The notes below the pieces were generated by a model. The model did no database searches and was not told the origin of the DNA. It saw only the letters and a list, made by a program, of their open reading frames with translations. Shown here piece by piece: positions 27,475 through 36,072 of a stretch of DNA of 64,000 nucleotides. The position numbers and the translations under genes are program-made. The stretch comes from CAIVAT01 sp037128705 (GTDB taxonomy: Bacteria > Bacteroidota > Bacteroidia > Bacteroidales > FEN-979). Location: positions 10,224-74,223 of the forward strand of contig JBAXVX010000021.1 of assembly GCA_037128705.1 (NCBI GenBank). Reading direction: 5' to 3'. The stretch's first letter is position 1; every line of letters starts with the position of its first letter.

Positions 27475-28785
27475 ATGAATGTGTCAACGAAACAGGATCG
27501 AATAGCAGAAATTGCTGAGAAGTTCAAGGGCAAGGCGTTGGTATCGCTTCATCATCACATTGATTTGGAATGGATGATGGAAGCCTGCCACAGGGTGAAT
27601 CCGGGTACAAGTCCCGGGGTTGATGGACAAACTATAAGGATGTACGAGCAAAATCTTACGCATAATCTGGAGGCTTTGCTGGAGTCGGCAAAATCGGGGA
27701 AGTATGTAGCTCCCCCGGTAAAGCGCGTATACATCCCCAAAGGCAATGGGAACGAACAACGCCCCATTGGCATACCCACGGTAGAAGACCGTATTTTGCA
27801 ACGAGCAGTGCTGATGGCATTGGAACCAGTATTTGAGACAGACTTTCTGAACTTCTCTTACGGGTTTAGGCCAAAGCGATCGGCTCACGATGCAGTGGAC
27901 TACCTGTGGAAGCAGCTCCGTCAACAGAACATAAGCTGGGTGATCGATGTAGACATTCGAAAATTTTTCGATACGATCGACCACACGTTTATGAGAGAAT
28001 TTCTAAAGCAGAGGGTGCAGGACGGGGTGATTACAAAATTAATAGGCAAATGGTTAAAAGCAGGAGTGCTCGAAGAGGGAGCAGTCAGTTACAAAGATGA
28101 AGGTAGTCCGCAGGGCGGGGTGATCTCACCCTTGCTAAGCAACATCTACCTGCATGAAGTACTTGATACATGGTTTTCCAAAGAGATCATACCACTGCTG
28201 AAAGGCAAGGCAACCATAGTCCGCTTTGCCGATGATTGCGTACTGGGCTTTGAGACGAGAGAAGATGCAGAAAAGGTCTTCAGGGTTCTACCCAAACGTT
28301 TTGGCAGATTTGGACTCAAGCTACATCCGGACAAAACCAAGCTGATCTACTTCTCAAGACCTCCCGAAGGTTACAACAAGGGAGACCAGAAACGAGAAAC
28401 GTTCAACTTTCTGGGCTTCACTTTCTATTGGGGAAAATCACGTAAGGGCCACTGGGTCGTTATGAGAAAAACCGCCAAAGACCGGCTGCAAAGAAGTATC
28501 AGCCGAGTCAATGACTGGTGTAAACATAACCGTCACGAGCTCCTTACACTCCAATGGAAAAAGCTGAACGTAAAACTCCGGGGACACTATCAGTACTTTG
28601 GTGTTACGGGTAACATCCGCAGTCTGGAATTATATTATCTGGCTGTTACTCGTCTTTGGTTTAAATGGCTTTCCAGGCGTTCAAACCATGGTTTTACCTG
28701 GGATCGTTACAATAAGCTTACCTTAGAGGCCTTTATTTTAATCAAACCAAAAATCTATCACTCGGTCTATGCAGCGAAACCTTAA
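27475..28785 (+). CDS. ltrA: Group II intron reverse transcriptase/maturase
   Basis: A 436-aa protein with the standard RT blocks: PGVDGQTI, KRVYIPKGNGNEQRPIGIP, FSYGFRPKRSAHDAV, DIRKFFDTIDH, GSPQGGVISPLLSNIYLH, the catalytic box VRFADDCVLGF and HPDKTKLIYF with NFLGFTF. A maturase (X) region follows, and no C-terminal HNH endonuclease is present. FADD replaces the usual YADD, a common variant. It should splice the host intron and reverse transcribe it for retrohoming. The frame is intact, so the intron may be active. Confidence 0.9.
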   Translation: MNVSTKQDRIAEIAEKFKGKALVSLHHHIDLEWMMEACHRVNPGTSPGVDGQTIRMYEQNLTHNLEALLESAKSGKYVAPPVKRVYIPKGNGNEQRPIGIPTVEDRILQRAVLMALEPVFETDFLNFSYGFRPKRSAHDAVDYLWKQLRQQNISWVIDVDIRKFFDTIDHTFMREFLKQRVQDGVITKLIGKWLKAGVLEEGAVSYKDEGSPQGGVISPLLSNIYLHEVLDTWFSKEIIPLLKGKATIVRFADDCVLGFETREDAEKVFRVLPKRFGRFGLKLHPDKTKLIYFSRPPEGYNKGDQKRETFNFLGFTFYWGKSRKGHWVVMRKTAKDRLQRSISRVNDWCKHNRHELLTLQWKKLNVKLRGHYQYFGVTGNIRSLELYYLAVTRLWFKWLSRRSNHGFTWDRYNKLTLEAFILIKPKIYHSVYAAKP

Positions 28786-28788
28786 CCT

Positions 28789-28864
28789 GAGGAACCGGAT
28801 GCGGGAAATCCGCTCGTCCGGGTCTGTGGGGGAGCGGGGAGGCAACTAACCGCTCTACCCGGAA
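28789..28864 (+). ncRNA. Group II intron domains V and VI
   Basis: Domain V has the stems CCGGA/TCCGG and GCGG/CCGC around an AAA-containing loop. Domain VI has GAGCGG/CCGCTC with a likely branch-point A in CTAACCGC. They follow the RT stop codon directly. Confidence 0.75.
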
Positions 28865-28950
28865 CGCGTGACGCGTGACAGAAGATTTTATGCGGGATAT
28901 AAATAGATTACGGTGTGATGTTCTTCCTTTGTTTTACAATCAACGGAATC

Positions 28951-30078
28951 ATGAACTCAGCAACACCATTCAAGGAAAAAAGAGGACCAGCGCCCTTAAG
29001 CATTCATTCTATTGCCCGAAGTGAATCATTCAGGATAAAATATGATTCAAGTTTTAGCAGCCTTGATCCGGCCACTTTTTTCATTTTTCATAATAAGCAG
29101 ATCCCTTCTCACCGTGTCATGCACTGGATTATTCCGGGTGATGAAACAGTAGATGAGATTATCAGGCGGTTCAAGATTACGGAAACCAATGCCATTATCC
29201 AATGGGTTTATGATCCCCGGGCAGGCAAATATGTCAAGAACCAGGGGGTGCTCATGATCCGAAAAAACCTGCTGGTCTATTTTGAAAATTTGCAGGATGT
29301 GCCCACGGTTTCAATCCTATTCTCGGGAAGTACGAATAAATTGCTGTTGAAAGAGGTATGTGGATACCTTCAAACGATGGTACCCGGAACAAAACCCAGG
29401 TGCATCGGCGTATTGGTGGCTGATCCCATGGAGGGGTTGTATATCAAGGAATTTGCTGTTACAATGCCTGATATCGACATCTCTCTTGCCTATAATGATG
29501 ATTTTCGTGCCATTCATGATACCGTTGTCGAAAGACTCAACCAATCTGATGGTAAGGGGATCGTTCTTTTGCATGGCCGCCCCGGTACAGGAAAAACCAC
29601 CTATATCCGCCACCTGGCCTCTCTGATCCGTAAAAAGATGATCTTCATTCCGCCCGAAATGGCGCCCCAGATTGCTTCGCCGGATTTCCTGGCATTGATG
29701 ATAGACCATCCCAATGCGGTTCTGATCATTGAAGATGCTGAGAATGTGGTTTGTGACCGGATGAACGAAGAAAATATCAGCGTTTCCAATCTGCTCAATA
29801 TATCAGATGGGCTTCTGAGTGACTGTTTGAACCTGCAACTGATCTGCACTTTCAATACGGATATTTCACGGATCGATAAAGCCTTGCTACGCAAAGGCCG
29901 GATCATCGCCAAATACGAATTCAAGCCGCTGACGATCCAAAAAGCATCGCACATTGCAAAAACACTGGGGCACCCGGCCAATTTCAGCCACGAGATGACT
30001 CTGGCAGATGTATGTCATTATTCAGATGAGGATTTTTCAATTCCGATGCCGAAGGCGATTGGGTTCAGGGTGGCGTAG
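28951..30078 (+). CDS. BCS1-like AAA ATPase
   Basis: About 375 aa from the ATG at 28951; an upstream ATG at 28915 would add a hydrophobic stretch. The N-terminal 200 residues are unknown. The ATPase part has Walker A LLHGRPGTGKTT, Walker B VLIIEDAEN, sensor 1 in CTFNTD and a LLRKGR arginine region, the pattern of BCS1-like AAA proteins. It is the first gene of a row of plus-strand small genes that include paralogous acidic-tailed proteins, which may be its substrates or adaptors (inference). It lies just downstream of the group II intron. Confidence 0.75.
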   Translation: MNSATPFKEKRGPAPLSIHSIARSESFRIKYDSSFSSLDPATFFIFHNKQIPSHRVMHWIIPGDETVDEIIRRFKITETNAIIQWVYDPRAGKYVKNQGVLMIRKNLLVYFENLQDVPTVSILFSGSTNKLLLKEVCGYLQTMVPGTKPRCIGVLVADPMEGLYIKEFAVTMPDIDISLAYNDDFRAIHDTVVERLNQSDGKGIVLLHGRPGTGKTTYIRHLASLIRKKMIFIPPEMAPQIASPDFLALMIDHPNAVLIIEDAENVVCDRMNEENISVSNLLNISDGLLSDCLNLQLICTFNTDISRIDKALLRKGRIIAKYEFKPLTIQKASHIAKTLGHPANFSHEMTLADVCHYSDEDFSIPMPKAIGFRVA

Positions 30079-30080
30079 AA

Positions 30081-30142
30081 CGTGACACGTGACGCGTGAC
30101 GCGTGACAGAAAATCGTGACAGGTGACGCGTGACGCGTGACA
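30081..30142. repeat. CGTGAC-type tandem repeat
   Basis: Units CGTGAC, spaced as GTGACGCGTGACGCGTGACA, occur twice around a CAGAAAAT link. The same motif flanks the group II intron at 26852-26859 and 28865-28880. It is intergenic and probably a dispersed family in this genome. Confidence 0.75.
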
Positions 30143-30175
30143 AGAAAAAAAATAAGTAAAGAAAAATGAAAATTT

Positions 30176-30637
30176 ATGGAACAGCATTACAAATTCAACA
30201 GGGTGGAGTTTAATGAGGATGGGAACAGCACCAGGGTGGATGAATGTTTCCTGGACCTGATCAGAAAATGGGAGGATGATTTTCACGACCGATATTCACC
30301 CTTTTTCGCAAATTATCTGTACGCCAATGCTTCCACGATGATATTGGCAAACCAATGCCTGGTTACGGAGCCCAATGAAGACCTTGGGATGGAGCTCATA
30401 AATGAAGAAATTGATCTTGATACGAATCTGAAGATTGAGAATTACAGTAAAAGACTTACAATTTATGCACTCGGATCAAACCATGACCTGGACGAACCTT
30501 TGTATTTTATCAGGGATGACAGCATGCCCGACGGGGTGGTCATTCTTAAATATGTTCCGGAGCATGATGAAGATGACCTCGGTCCGGATATACCTGTAGA
30601 AGGTGAGAAAATTAAAGTGTCGTTGACAAAACACTGA
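30176..30637 (+). CDS. Acidic-tailed small protein, paralogue of the 33.4-kb gene
   Basis: A 153-aa protein of unknown family. Shared segments with the protein at 33370-34287 are WEDDFHDRYSPFFAN versus WEESFYNRFKPYYAN, and LGMELINEEIDLDTNLKIE versus FGMELIDGKIDIDTNLEIE. Both have a VLKYVPEHDEDD-like acidic tail. It has no signal peptide. It follows the BCS1-like AAA gene by about 100 bp, with a CGTGAC repeat between them. The function is unknown. Confidence 0.7.
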   Translation: MEQHYKFNRVEFNEDGNSTRVDECFLDLIRKWEDDFHDRYSPFFANYLYANASTMILANQCLVTEPNEDLGMELINEEIDLDTNLKIENYSKRLTIYALGSNHDLDEPLYFIRDDSMPDGVVILKYVPEHDEDDLGPDIPVEGEKIKVSLTKH

Positions 30638-30675
30638 TCCGTTCCTAATCCCAAATTGATTAAGCTAAAAATCAT

Positions 30676-31725
30676 ATGACCCCGAAAATTTGCGGCAACA
30701 TGCAACATCTTAATTATAATTTGCTGCCTTATGTTCCCAGATGGATTCACCAATGTCCCAATTGTGAAAACATATTATCTGCTGGCATCTATTACGTTGG
30801 TAGTTCAGTTATTCGAAGAGACTTTTCGGATGGGAGAACAGTCCCACCTGGCGCACCAGTTTATCCGGTCATTACTAAATGTTCAAAATGTGAAACCATT
30901 TTCTGGACCAATAATCTTATACGAATCAGAACATATGTTAAATCCAAAAAAGCCGGGCATAGCATTAAAATTGATGAGCGGTGGGAGAAATCGGAAAGTG
31001 CTGCCTTTCTAACCCTCGATGAGTACATTGAAGCCCTTACAAAGTGTATAAACCGTTCGACTTGTGAAGAAAATAATTATGAGGAAGAGGTCTATATCAG
31101 AGATATGATTCATTGGGGTTTTAATGATAGAACACGCAGTGGAGAGCCTCTTTTTCAACATGATTCGGACAAAAGCGTTTATACAGATAATATTTACTGG
31201 CTCTTGAAAGATCTTAATATGAATGATTCATCTCATAGAACAAAGATCGCGGAATTACACAGAAATTTAGGAGAATTTGAAAAATGCATGGAAATCCTAA
31301 AAATGGACAGGCGTAACACTGACTGGGTGTACGATGCATTTGAGAAAGAGTGCAATTTAAGAAACACCCTTGTGTTTGAATATCCAAGGATGGAAATCAG
31401 TAGAAAGTTACACCCGCAGAATGATATTGGATCATATATTTCTGAAGGCAGGATAATTGATCCCAGAAAAGCCAAACGTGCTGTGTACAATAGGATTAAA
31501 TTTGAACTTTCAAATTGTATATGGGATGAAATTGATACTGCTTTTGGTGATTGCTGGAATAATGCAATTGAAATGGGTGAATATATATCCGAAGGGCAGA
31601 TTGAGCAACACATTTACAATCATTTGAAATCCAGAAAAATCTTATTCGAGTATGAGAAGGTAGAGATCATTACCAAAATCATTTTCGATTATATTTCGAT
31701 GACTGCAGGTTTATTTGATGATTAA
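30676..31725 (+). CDS. Unknown protein with N-terminal zinc ribbon
   Basis: A 349-aa protein that I do not recognise. Two CxxC pairs (QCPNCEN and KCSKCETI) about 40 residues apart form a likely zinc ribbon near the N-terminus. The rest is predicted helical and hydrophilic, with a TPR-like stretch around HRNLGEFEKCMEILKM. It is part of the plus-strand row led by the BCS1-like ATPase and has low GC content. Confidence 0.65.
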   Translation: MTPKICGNMQHLNYNLLPYVPRWIHQCPNCENILSAGIYYVGSSVIRRDFSDGRTVPPGAPVYPVITKCSKCETIFWTNNLIRIRTYVKSKKAGHSIKIDERWEKSESAAFLTLDEYIEALTKCINRSTCEENNYEEEVYIRDMIHWGFNDRTRSGEPLFQHDSDKSVYTDNIYWLLKDLNMNDSSHRTKIAELHRNLGEFEKCMEILKMDRRNTDWVYDAFEKECNLRNTLVFEYPRMEISRKLHPQNDIGSYISEGRIIDPRKAKRAVYNRIKFELSNCIWDEIDTAFGDCWNNAIEMGEYISEGQIEQHIYNHLKSRKILFEYEKVEIITKIIFDYISMTAGLFDD

Positions 31726-31736
31726 TTTAACTGATT

Positions 31737-32048
31737 ATGAACGCCTTGTATTTTTTATCATTTCTATTGATTTTAAATCCTTCAAATCCAAAGGTTAGGA
31801 AAGATGATTGCACTTTCAATGGATTTAAACTTTACGGCAAGATCAAGTTCGTGAATGATTTCCCGGATCTGAAGATCAAGGTTGTAGAAAACTTTCCTGA
31901 CCTGGAGGTAAAACTTGTCAGGGATTTTCCCGATGGCTGCGGAAAATGGCAGGTCGTGGAGCATTTTCCTGATCTGAAGGTCAAGATAGTCAATGATTTT
32001 CCGGATATCAGGGTCAAATTTGTGGAGAATTTTCCCGGGTTGCGGTAG
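31737..32048 (+). CDS. Small secreted repeat protein of the 7(1) septoil-knot type
   Basis: A 103-aa protein with a short hydrophobic N-terminus (MNALYFLSFLLIL), probably a signal peptide. The remainder is six to seven copies of an 11-residue beta repeat: KFVNDFPDLKI, KVVENFPDLEV, KLVRDFPD, then GCGKWQVVEHFPDL, KIVNDFPDI and KFVENFPGL. The CTFNGFKLYGK start, central CGKW and FPGL end match the family annotated as the 7(1) septoil knot domain (Septknot), predicted to form the most complex knot known in proteins. The function is unknown. I base the family call on memory of its repeat pattern. Confidence 0.75.
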   Translation: MNALYFLSFLLILNPSNPKVRKDDCTFNGFKLYGKIKFVNDFPDLKIKVVENFPDLEVKLVRDFPDGCGKWQVVEHFPDLKVKIVNDFPDIRVKFVENFPGLR

Positions 32049-32118
32049 TGTGAACGATATTGATTACATTTCGATCATGGGAGGTTTACTTGATGAATAA
32101 TTTAAATACTCAAATCAT

Positions 32119-32664
32119 ATGCTCAACGAATATCATAAACAAAGGAACAAAGCTGCATTAGAAGCGGCAGAGGAAAGGTTGAAACACCCAGCGTCATTGG
32201 AACAGATGCGGAAACAGGTTCAGAGACTTCTGAATGAACCAGAAGAAGTTGAGGGTAATGATGAAGCGGAAGAACACAAAAGAAAGGTATTTGAAGCCTC
32301 TCCCCAAAGGAAAACACTCCTATTGTCTTTAGATGATACCGACATTCAAACAATAGTTGAAGCGCTGGAAATTACAATAAACAACAGGTTGGCTTCCGCC
32401 CAAGCATCCGGAATTGAAGACCATGGTATTAAAAGATTCATTGATTGGAGAGATAAAGCGAACAGGCGGCACATTTGTATTACGACCATTGCAAGACACC
32501 CAATTATTAATCATATCAGAAAAAATCTACTTCAACCATTGGAGGATCAGAAATTTGATCTATTAATGGGTGTTACACAGGACCCGGAAACATTGAAAAT
32601 ATTTGATGATAAGATCAGTCATTGTAAAAGATTAATAGCGAAACTAAAATTTGATAAAGAATGA
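32119..32664 (+). CDS. Hypothetical helical protein
   Basis: A 181-aa protein with a charged helical N-terminus (AALEAAEERLKHP, then QMRKQVQRLL) and a C-terminal part with ITTIARHPIINHIRKNLL. No known domain is recognised. Its stop overlaps the start of the next gene (ATGA), so the two are translationally coupled. Confidence 0.55.
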   Translation: MLNEYHKQRNKAALEAAEERLKHPASLEQMRKQVQRLLNEPEEVEGNDEAEEHKRKVFEASPQRKTLLLSLDDTDIQTIVEALEITINNRLASAQASGIEDHGIKRFIDWRDKANRRHICITTIARHPIINHIRKNLLQPLEDQKFDLLMGVTQDPETLKIFDDKISHCKRLIAKLKFDKE

Positions 32665-32843
32665 TAACGAAAATGAATAAAGAAGACAGACTTCACGAAG
32701 AAATTCCTATTGAAGAGTTCGCAGCAGATTTCGAAGGTAGATCAAGAGACAGAAGCGACGAATTAGCTAAAAAATTTCCTTGGGTAGTAAAAACAGATGA
32801 GGAGATGGCTGAAATCGAGAAAAGGTGGATGAAAATGATTTAG
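32661..32843 (+). CDS. Small hypothetical protein coupled to the upstream gene
   Basis: A 60-aa hydrophilic protein rich in Glu, Lys and Arg. The ATG overlaps the previous stop by 4 nt. It has no recognised motif. The coupling and the AT-rich codon use like its neighbours support expression. Confidence 0.5.
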   Translation: MITKMNKEDRLHEEIPIEEFAADFEGRSRDRSDELAKKFPWVVKTDEEMAEIEKRWMKMI

Positions 32844-32875
32844 CGTGAGGTGGGTTTGTGTTTTTAGTGTCAGTT

Positions 32876-33304
32876 ATGGAGGTATTCAAAAAATATGAGT
32901 TTATAAAATGGAATGATTGGGATCATTGTATCGCTGATTCTATCAAGGATTTTCACCAGATTTATAATCTTTATCCAAACATTTTACTTGCCAACAGGCA
33001 TACTTATTCCCAAATCGACTTTATTACGTCAATAAATGAGGAAAAAAAGAACAACCTTCTTCTTGTAGTCGATGAGAACATTGGAAATTATCTTGACTCT
33101 TTAATCTCGGAGAACGATGAGTTTGGGACGATAACCAGCTTTTCAGAGGATAACTGTGAGTTGTTTTTTGCTATTGCTACTGAACCCGAACTGACTGATA
33201 AAGAGTTTGTTTTACTATACGATGACGACCCTGATGGGGACGGTGATGAGGATGATTTACCCAAACCTGAACCTGAACAAAAGGGAAAAAAGGTTTCTGT
33301 ATGA
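32876..33304 (+). CDS. Acidic-tailed small protein, distant member of the paralogous family
   Basis: About 142 aa from the ATG at 32876; the longer frame needs a GTG start. The order of features resembles the two paralogues nearby: an aromatic N-terminus (DWDHCIADSIKDF), a YPNILLANRHTY segment like their FFANYLYANAST, and a FVLLYDDDPDGDGDEDDLP acidic tail. Similarity is weak outside the tail. The function is unknown; the acid-rich tail could bind cations or a basic partner. Confidence 0.6.
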   Translation: MEVFKKYEFIKWNDWDHCIADSIKDFHQIYNLYPNILLANRHTYSQIDFITSINEEKKNNLLLVVDENIGNYLDSLISENDEFGTITSFSEDNCELFFAIATEPELTDKEFVLLYDDDPDGDGDEDDLPKPEPEQKGKKVSV

Positions 33305-33369
33305 TGAAACCAACTTGATCCCAGAAATGACTGACTCCAAAGGCGAAAGGATTACTTAATCAAATAAAT

Positions 33370-34287
33370 ATGAAAGTAGTTAGACCAATTGAAATAAATG
33401 TCGATAAAGAAATAGGTACTATAAATGTTAATAATGTGCCTTTAGAAGGCCTTCATTTGCACGCAGCAGTAAACTTTTATCATGAAAAAACGAAACATCT
33501 TAGTGATGATGAATTTAAAATCTGGCTCCTTAACCGAATGAAAGACGGGTTGGTGGTTTATGAGGATGATAGAAATAATATGATGGAGTATTTGAACCTT
33601 AAAGACTATTCATTAGCGACACATGATGATTATACAAAAATCGGGGGATTGCGTTTAGTACTTGACCTAATGGTAAATAAGAATGAATTCTTTACAAGAA
33701 CACAACCACCAGCCGATAGACACAGCCGGAATCAAACTGGTTATGAAAAGATTCCAAAACCTGAACAAAAAAGAGATTTAGATTTAGGTTATCAAACAAG
33801 ATCACCAGAACAATCATATAAATCTTTTGAGTTAGTGGTGCCATTTCCTAAAACGGAATTTATGGATGATGGGACTCACATCCCTACCAACAAGTTCATA
33901 ATGGAACTTCAGCATGACTGGGAAGAATCTTTTTACAATAGGTTTAAACCCTATTACGCAAATACGATTGAGGGTCATCCATCTGCAATGTTACGACTGA
34001 CAAAATATATGGATGTAGGAGAAGAAACTGATTATGATTTCGGCATGGAGTTAATCGATGGTAAAATCGACATCGATACAAATCTAGAAATTGAAAAATA
34101 TAGCAAGTACCGAACTGTCTATGCAATTGGTTCTCAATTGCATGATGATGAAGATGAGCCAATTATTCTTATTAAAAACGACAGTCTTGGGGAAGACATT
34201 CTCGTGTTGAAATATACACCTGACTATGATGAAGATGAAAATTCAATAGAAAAAAGCCCAGTTCGTACTGAAAAATTGAGAATTTAA
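33370..34287 (+). CDS. Larger acidic-tailed paralogue with extra N-terminal domain
   Basis: A 305-aa protein. The C-terminal 135 residues match the 30176-30637 protein closely. The N-terminal 150 residues (EINVDKEIGTINVNNVPLEG) look like a separate alpha/beta domain and are absent from the shorter relatives. A linker rich in Pro, Gln and Arg joins the two. No catalytic motif is seen. The presence of two or three related proteins within 4 kb points to local duplication and divergence. Confidence 0.65.
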   Translation: MKVVRPIEINVDKEIGTINVNNVPLEGLHLHAAVNFYHEKTKHLSDDEFKIWLLNRMKDGLVVYEDDRNNMMEYLNLKDYSLATHDDYTKIGGLRLVLDLMVNKNEFFTRTQPPADRHSRNQTGYEKIPKPEQKRDLDLGYQTRSPEQSYKSFELVVPFPKTEFMDDGTHIPTNKFIMELQHDWEESFYNRFKPYYANTIEGHPSAMLRLTKYMDVGEETDYDFGMELIDGKIDIDTNLEIEKYSKYRTVYAIGSQLHDDEDEPIILIKNDSLGEDILVLKYTPDYDEDENSIEKSPVRTEKLRI

Positions 34288-34366
34288 AAAGAAGAATTAT
34301 GGAAAAATTCAGTTGAAAAAATTAGTTTAAGTTTGACGAAAGAACAACTGAACAAATAAAGACAAG

Positions 34367-34666
34367 ATGGAGCAGTGCTACCGTAAAATGCTATTAAATT
34401 CAGTGAACTACCTTATCGATGTGAGGCAACAACTGTTCGCCGAGATCGTGAACCTTGCGATGAAGGGCGAGTTCAGCGATATTGACGATGTTATTGATTC
34501 TGGCTACACTTACGAGTTCCACCTGCAGCATTTCAAGGACTCTGAAGATATCAACGTCCAGAAACTCGTTGAACTGATACTGACGCTTGAAACCACCGTT
34601 GATTCCCTTATAAACCTGAACCGGATCGAGGATGATGAACTGACTGCAAAAGATAACTACAGATGA
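34367..34666 (+). CDS. Small hypothetical helical protein
   Basis: A 99-aa helical protein without a signal peptide or recognised motif. Its stop overlaps the start of the broken endonuclease gene (ATGA at 34663). This coupling suggests it once served as a cytoplasmic partner, possibly an inhibitor, of the nuclease; that is inference. Confidence 0.5.
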   Translation: MEQCYRKMLLNSVNYLIDVRQQLFAEIVNLAMKGEFSDIDDVIDSGYTYEFHLQHFKDSEDINVQKLVELILTLETTVDSLINLNRIEDDELTAKDNYR

Positions 34667-35806
34667 AGTCAAGCACTTTTCTGGTTTGTTTTTTCGTCCT
34701 GCAATCACTTTCCGGGTTCACTCAGACCGAAGCCACCACCGCTGACGGTAAGAAAATTCTCATTTACCCCGACGGAACCTGGAAGCCAGCCCAGACTGAA
34801 ACAGTAGCAGAAATTCACCCGGTATCCATTGAACACCTTGAACTTCCCAGGCCCAATGCCCACGGCCAGATCATCATGCATACCGGTTACACCCTTTCGT
34901 ACAACCCAGACTTTCACATTGCCAACTGGGTTGCTTATGAACTCACCGCTGAAGAAACCGTTCCGGTGATTAAACGCAATAACAAGTTTATTCCGGTTTA
35001 TTCCGGACCCGCTACTTTCATCCGGCCCCGTTTCAAATGCCGACTACAAAGGATCGGGCAATGACCGGTGGCATCTGGCTCCGTCGGCCGATATGTGCTA
35101 TTCATACCAGACCATGGCCGAATCGTTCTACCTTTCGAATATGGCGCCCCAGAACCCGGGTTTCAACAGGGGTATATGGTCAAAACTTGAAGCACAGGTG
35201 AGGCAATGGGCGGTTGATGACAGGGCGGTTTATGTGGTAACCGGGACGGTTTTAACAAAAGGGCTCCCCACCATTGGGAATAACAGGATAACCGTTCCTG
35301 CATACTTTTACAAGGTAATTCTGGACTACACCGAGCCGAACATCAAGGGCATCGGGTTCATAATGCCCAACGAGGGTTCCCAGGAACCATTGCAGCATTA
35401 TGTGGTAAGCATTGACAGCGCGGAGCGGGTGACGGGTACCGATTTCTTTTACCAGTTGCCGGATGAGCAGGAAAAGATTATTGAAAGTACCGTAGATTTG
35501 AGCAAGTGGAGTTGGACGGCGACAAAAACCCAATCAATGAAGGAGGGCAGTTCACAGTCCGTACAATGTAGTGGCACGACCAAGGCTGGCAACCAATGCA
35601 AGAATAAAACAACCAATCTCAATGGCTATTGCTACCTTCATCAGAGTCAGGTTGGAGGAGTGCAGACGCAAGACAATCAAAACCAGCGTGCCACCATCAA
35701 GCTAACTACATCGGTTCAATGTTCGGCAACCACAAAAAAGGGTAAGCAATGTTCACGGATGACGTATAGTCCGAATGGAAAATGCTGGCAGCACGGGGGA
35801 GATTGA
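34663..35806 (+). pseudogene. Secreted DNA/RNA non-specific endonuclease (NUC1 type), broken by a frameshift
   Basis: The first frame has a signal peptide (FLVCFFVLQSLSGFTQT), a DGKKILIYPDGTWK segment and the start of an endonuclease NUC domain (FHIANWVAYELT). It then shifts frame near 35002. The second frame continues with DPLLSSGPVSNADYKGSG, the catalytic region and NMAPQNPGFNRGIW. A 10-bp direct duplication (ATTCCGGTTT beside ATTCCGGACC) explains the shift; without it KFIPDPLL would be in frame. The catalytic DRGH motif reads DRWH. The C-terminus has two zinc-like repeats (QCSGTTKAGNQC, then GYCYLH; QCSATTKKGKQC, then GKCWQH) that resemble DUF5763. Confidence 0.8.
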
Positions 35807-35951
35807 AAATATAGAGCTGTTCCTCGGATATTTATTTCATATTTGCAAGATCAATCAAACCCTTAGTACCTGATTAACCAATAAATCTTGGTAACTATAT
35901 CCCAGTTAGGACAAGGAAAAATTTACCCTGGATCGGCATCCTGTGTGATTC

Positions 35952-36068
35952 TTAGGACTTCTTGGGCTTTGTGGACTTCTTGGGTTTGGGATTTCCTTTG
36001 GTTGCAGCCTTCATTAACTCCTCGAAGGTGGTATTAGCCTTTAACGGCTGTTCTTGTTTCTTTTTCAT
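35952..36068 (-). CDS. 38-aa basic protein, leaderless
   Basis: A short ORF: MKKKQEQPLKANTTFEEL, then MKAATKGNPK and a Lys/Pro-rich tail. Small basic proteins of this design are frequent in Bacteroidota; the function is unknown. A strong promoter lies directly upstream, with its -7 element ending 4 bp before the ATG, so the transcript probably begins at the start codon. It is the only gene in the 450-bp gap; the rest of that gap shows nothing else apart from the promoter of the next gene. Confidence 0.65.
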   Translation of the reverse strand: MKKKQEQPLKANTTFEELMKAATKGNPKPKKSTKPKKS

Positions 36069-36072
36069 AGAT

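Larger units (their letters stand above)
26860..28864 (+). mobile_element. Group II intron with reverse transcriptase
   Basis: The element probably begins at GTGTTGCG and ends just after the domain VI stem. About 600 bp of structured non-coding sequence precede the reverse transcriptase ORF, as expected for domains I-III, and domains V and VI follow it. Both edges lie in a CGTGAC-type repeat, so the target was repetitive non-coding DNA. The ends are estimated to within a few bases. The gap between the WYL gene and the RT gene is thus explained by the ribozyme. Confidence 0.8.

Noticed and set aside
27484..27984. Long minus-strand frames in the intron RT gene
   Set aside because: They are antisense to a well-supported RT with all catalytic blocks.
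30081..30142. The CGTGAC repeat as a CRISPR array
   Set aside because: Units are 6-13 bp, there are no spacers of regular length and no cas genes in the window.
31782..32017. Antisense frames over the septoil-knot gene
   Set aside because: They arise from the FPDL repeat structure and have no start signals or plausible product.
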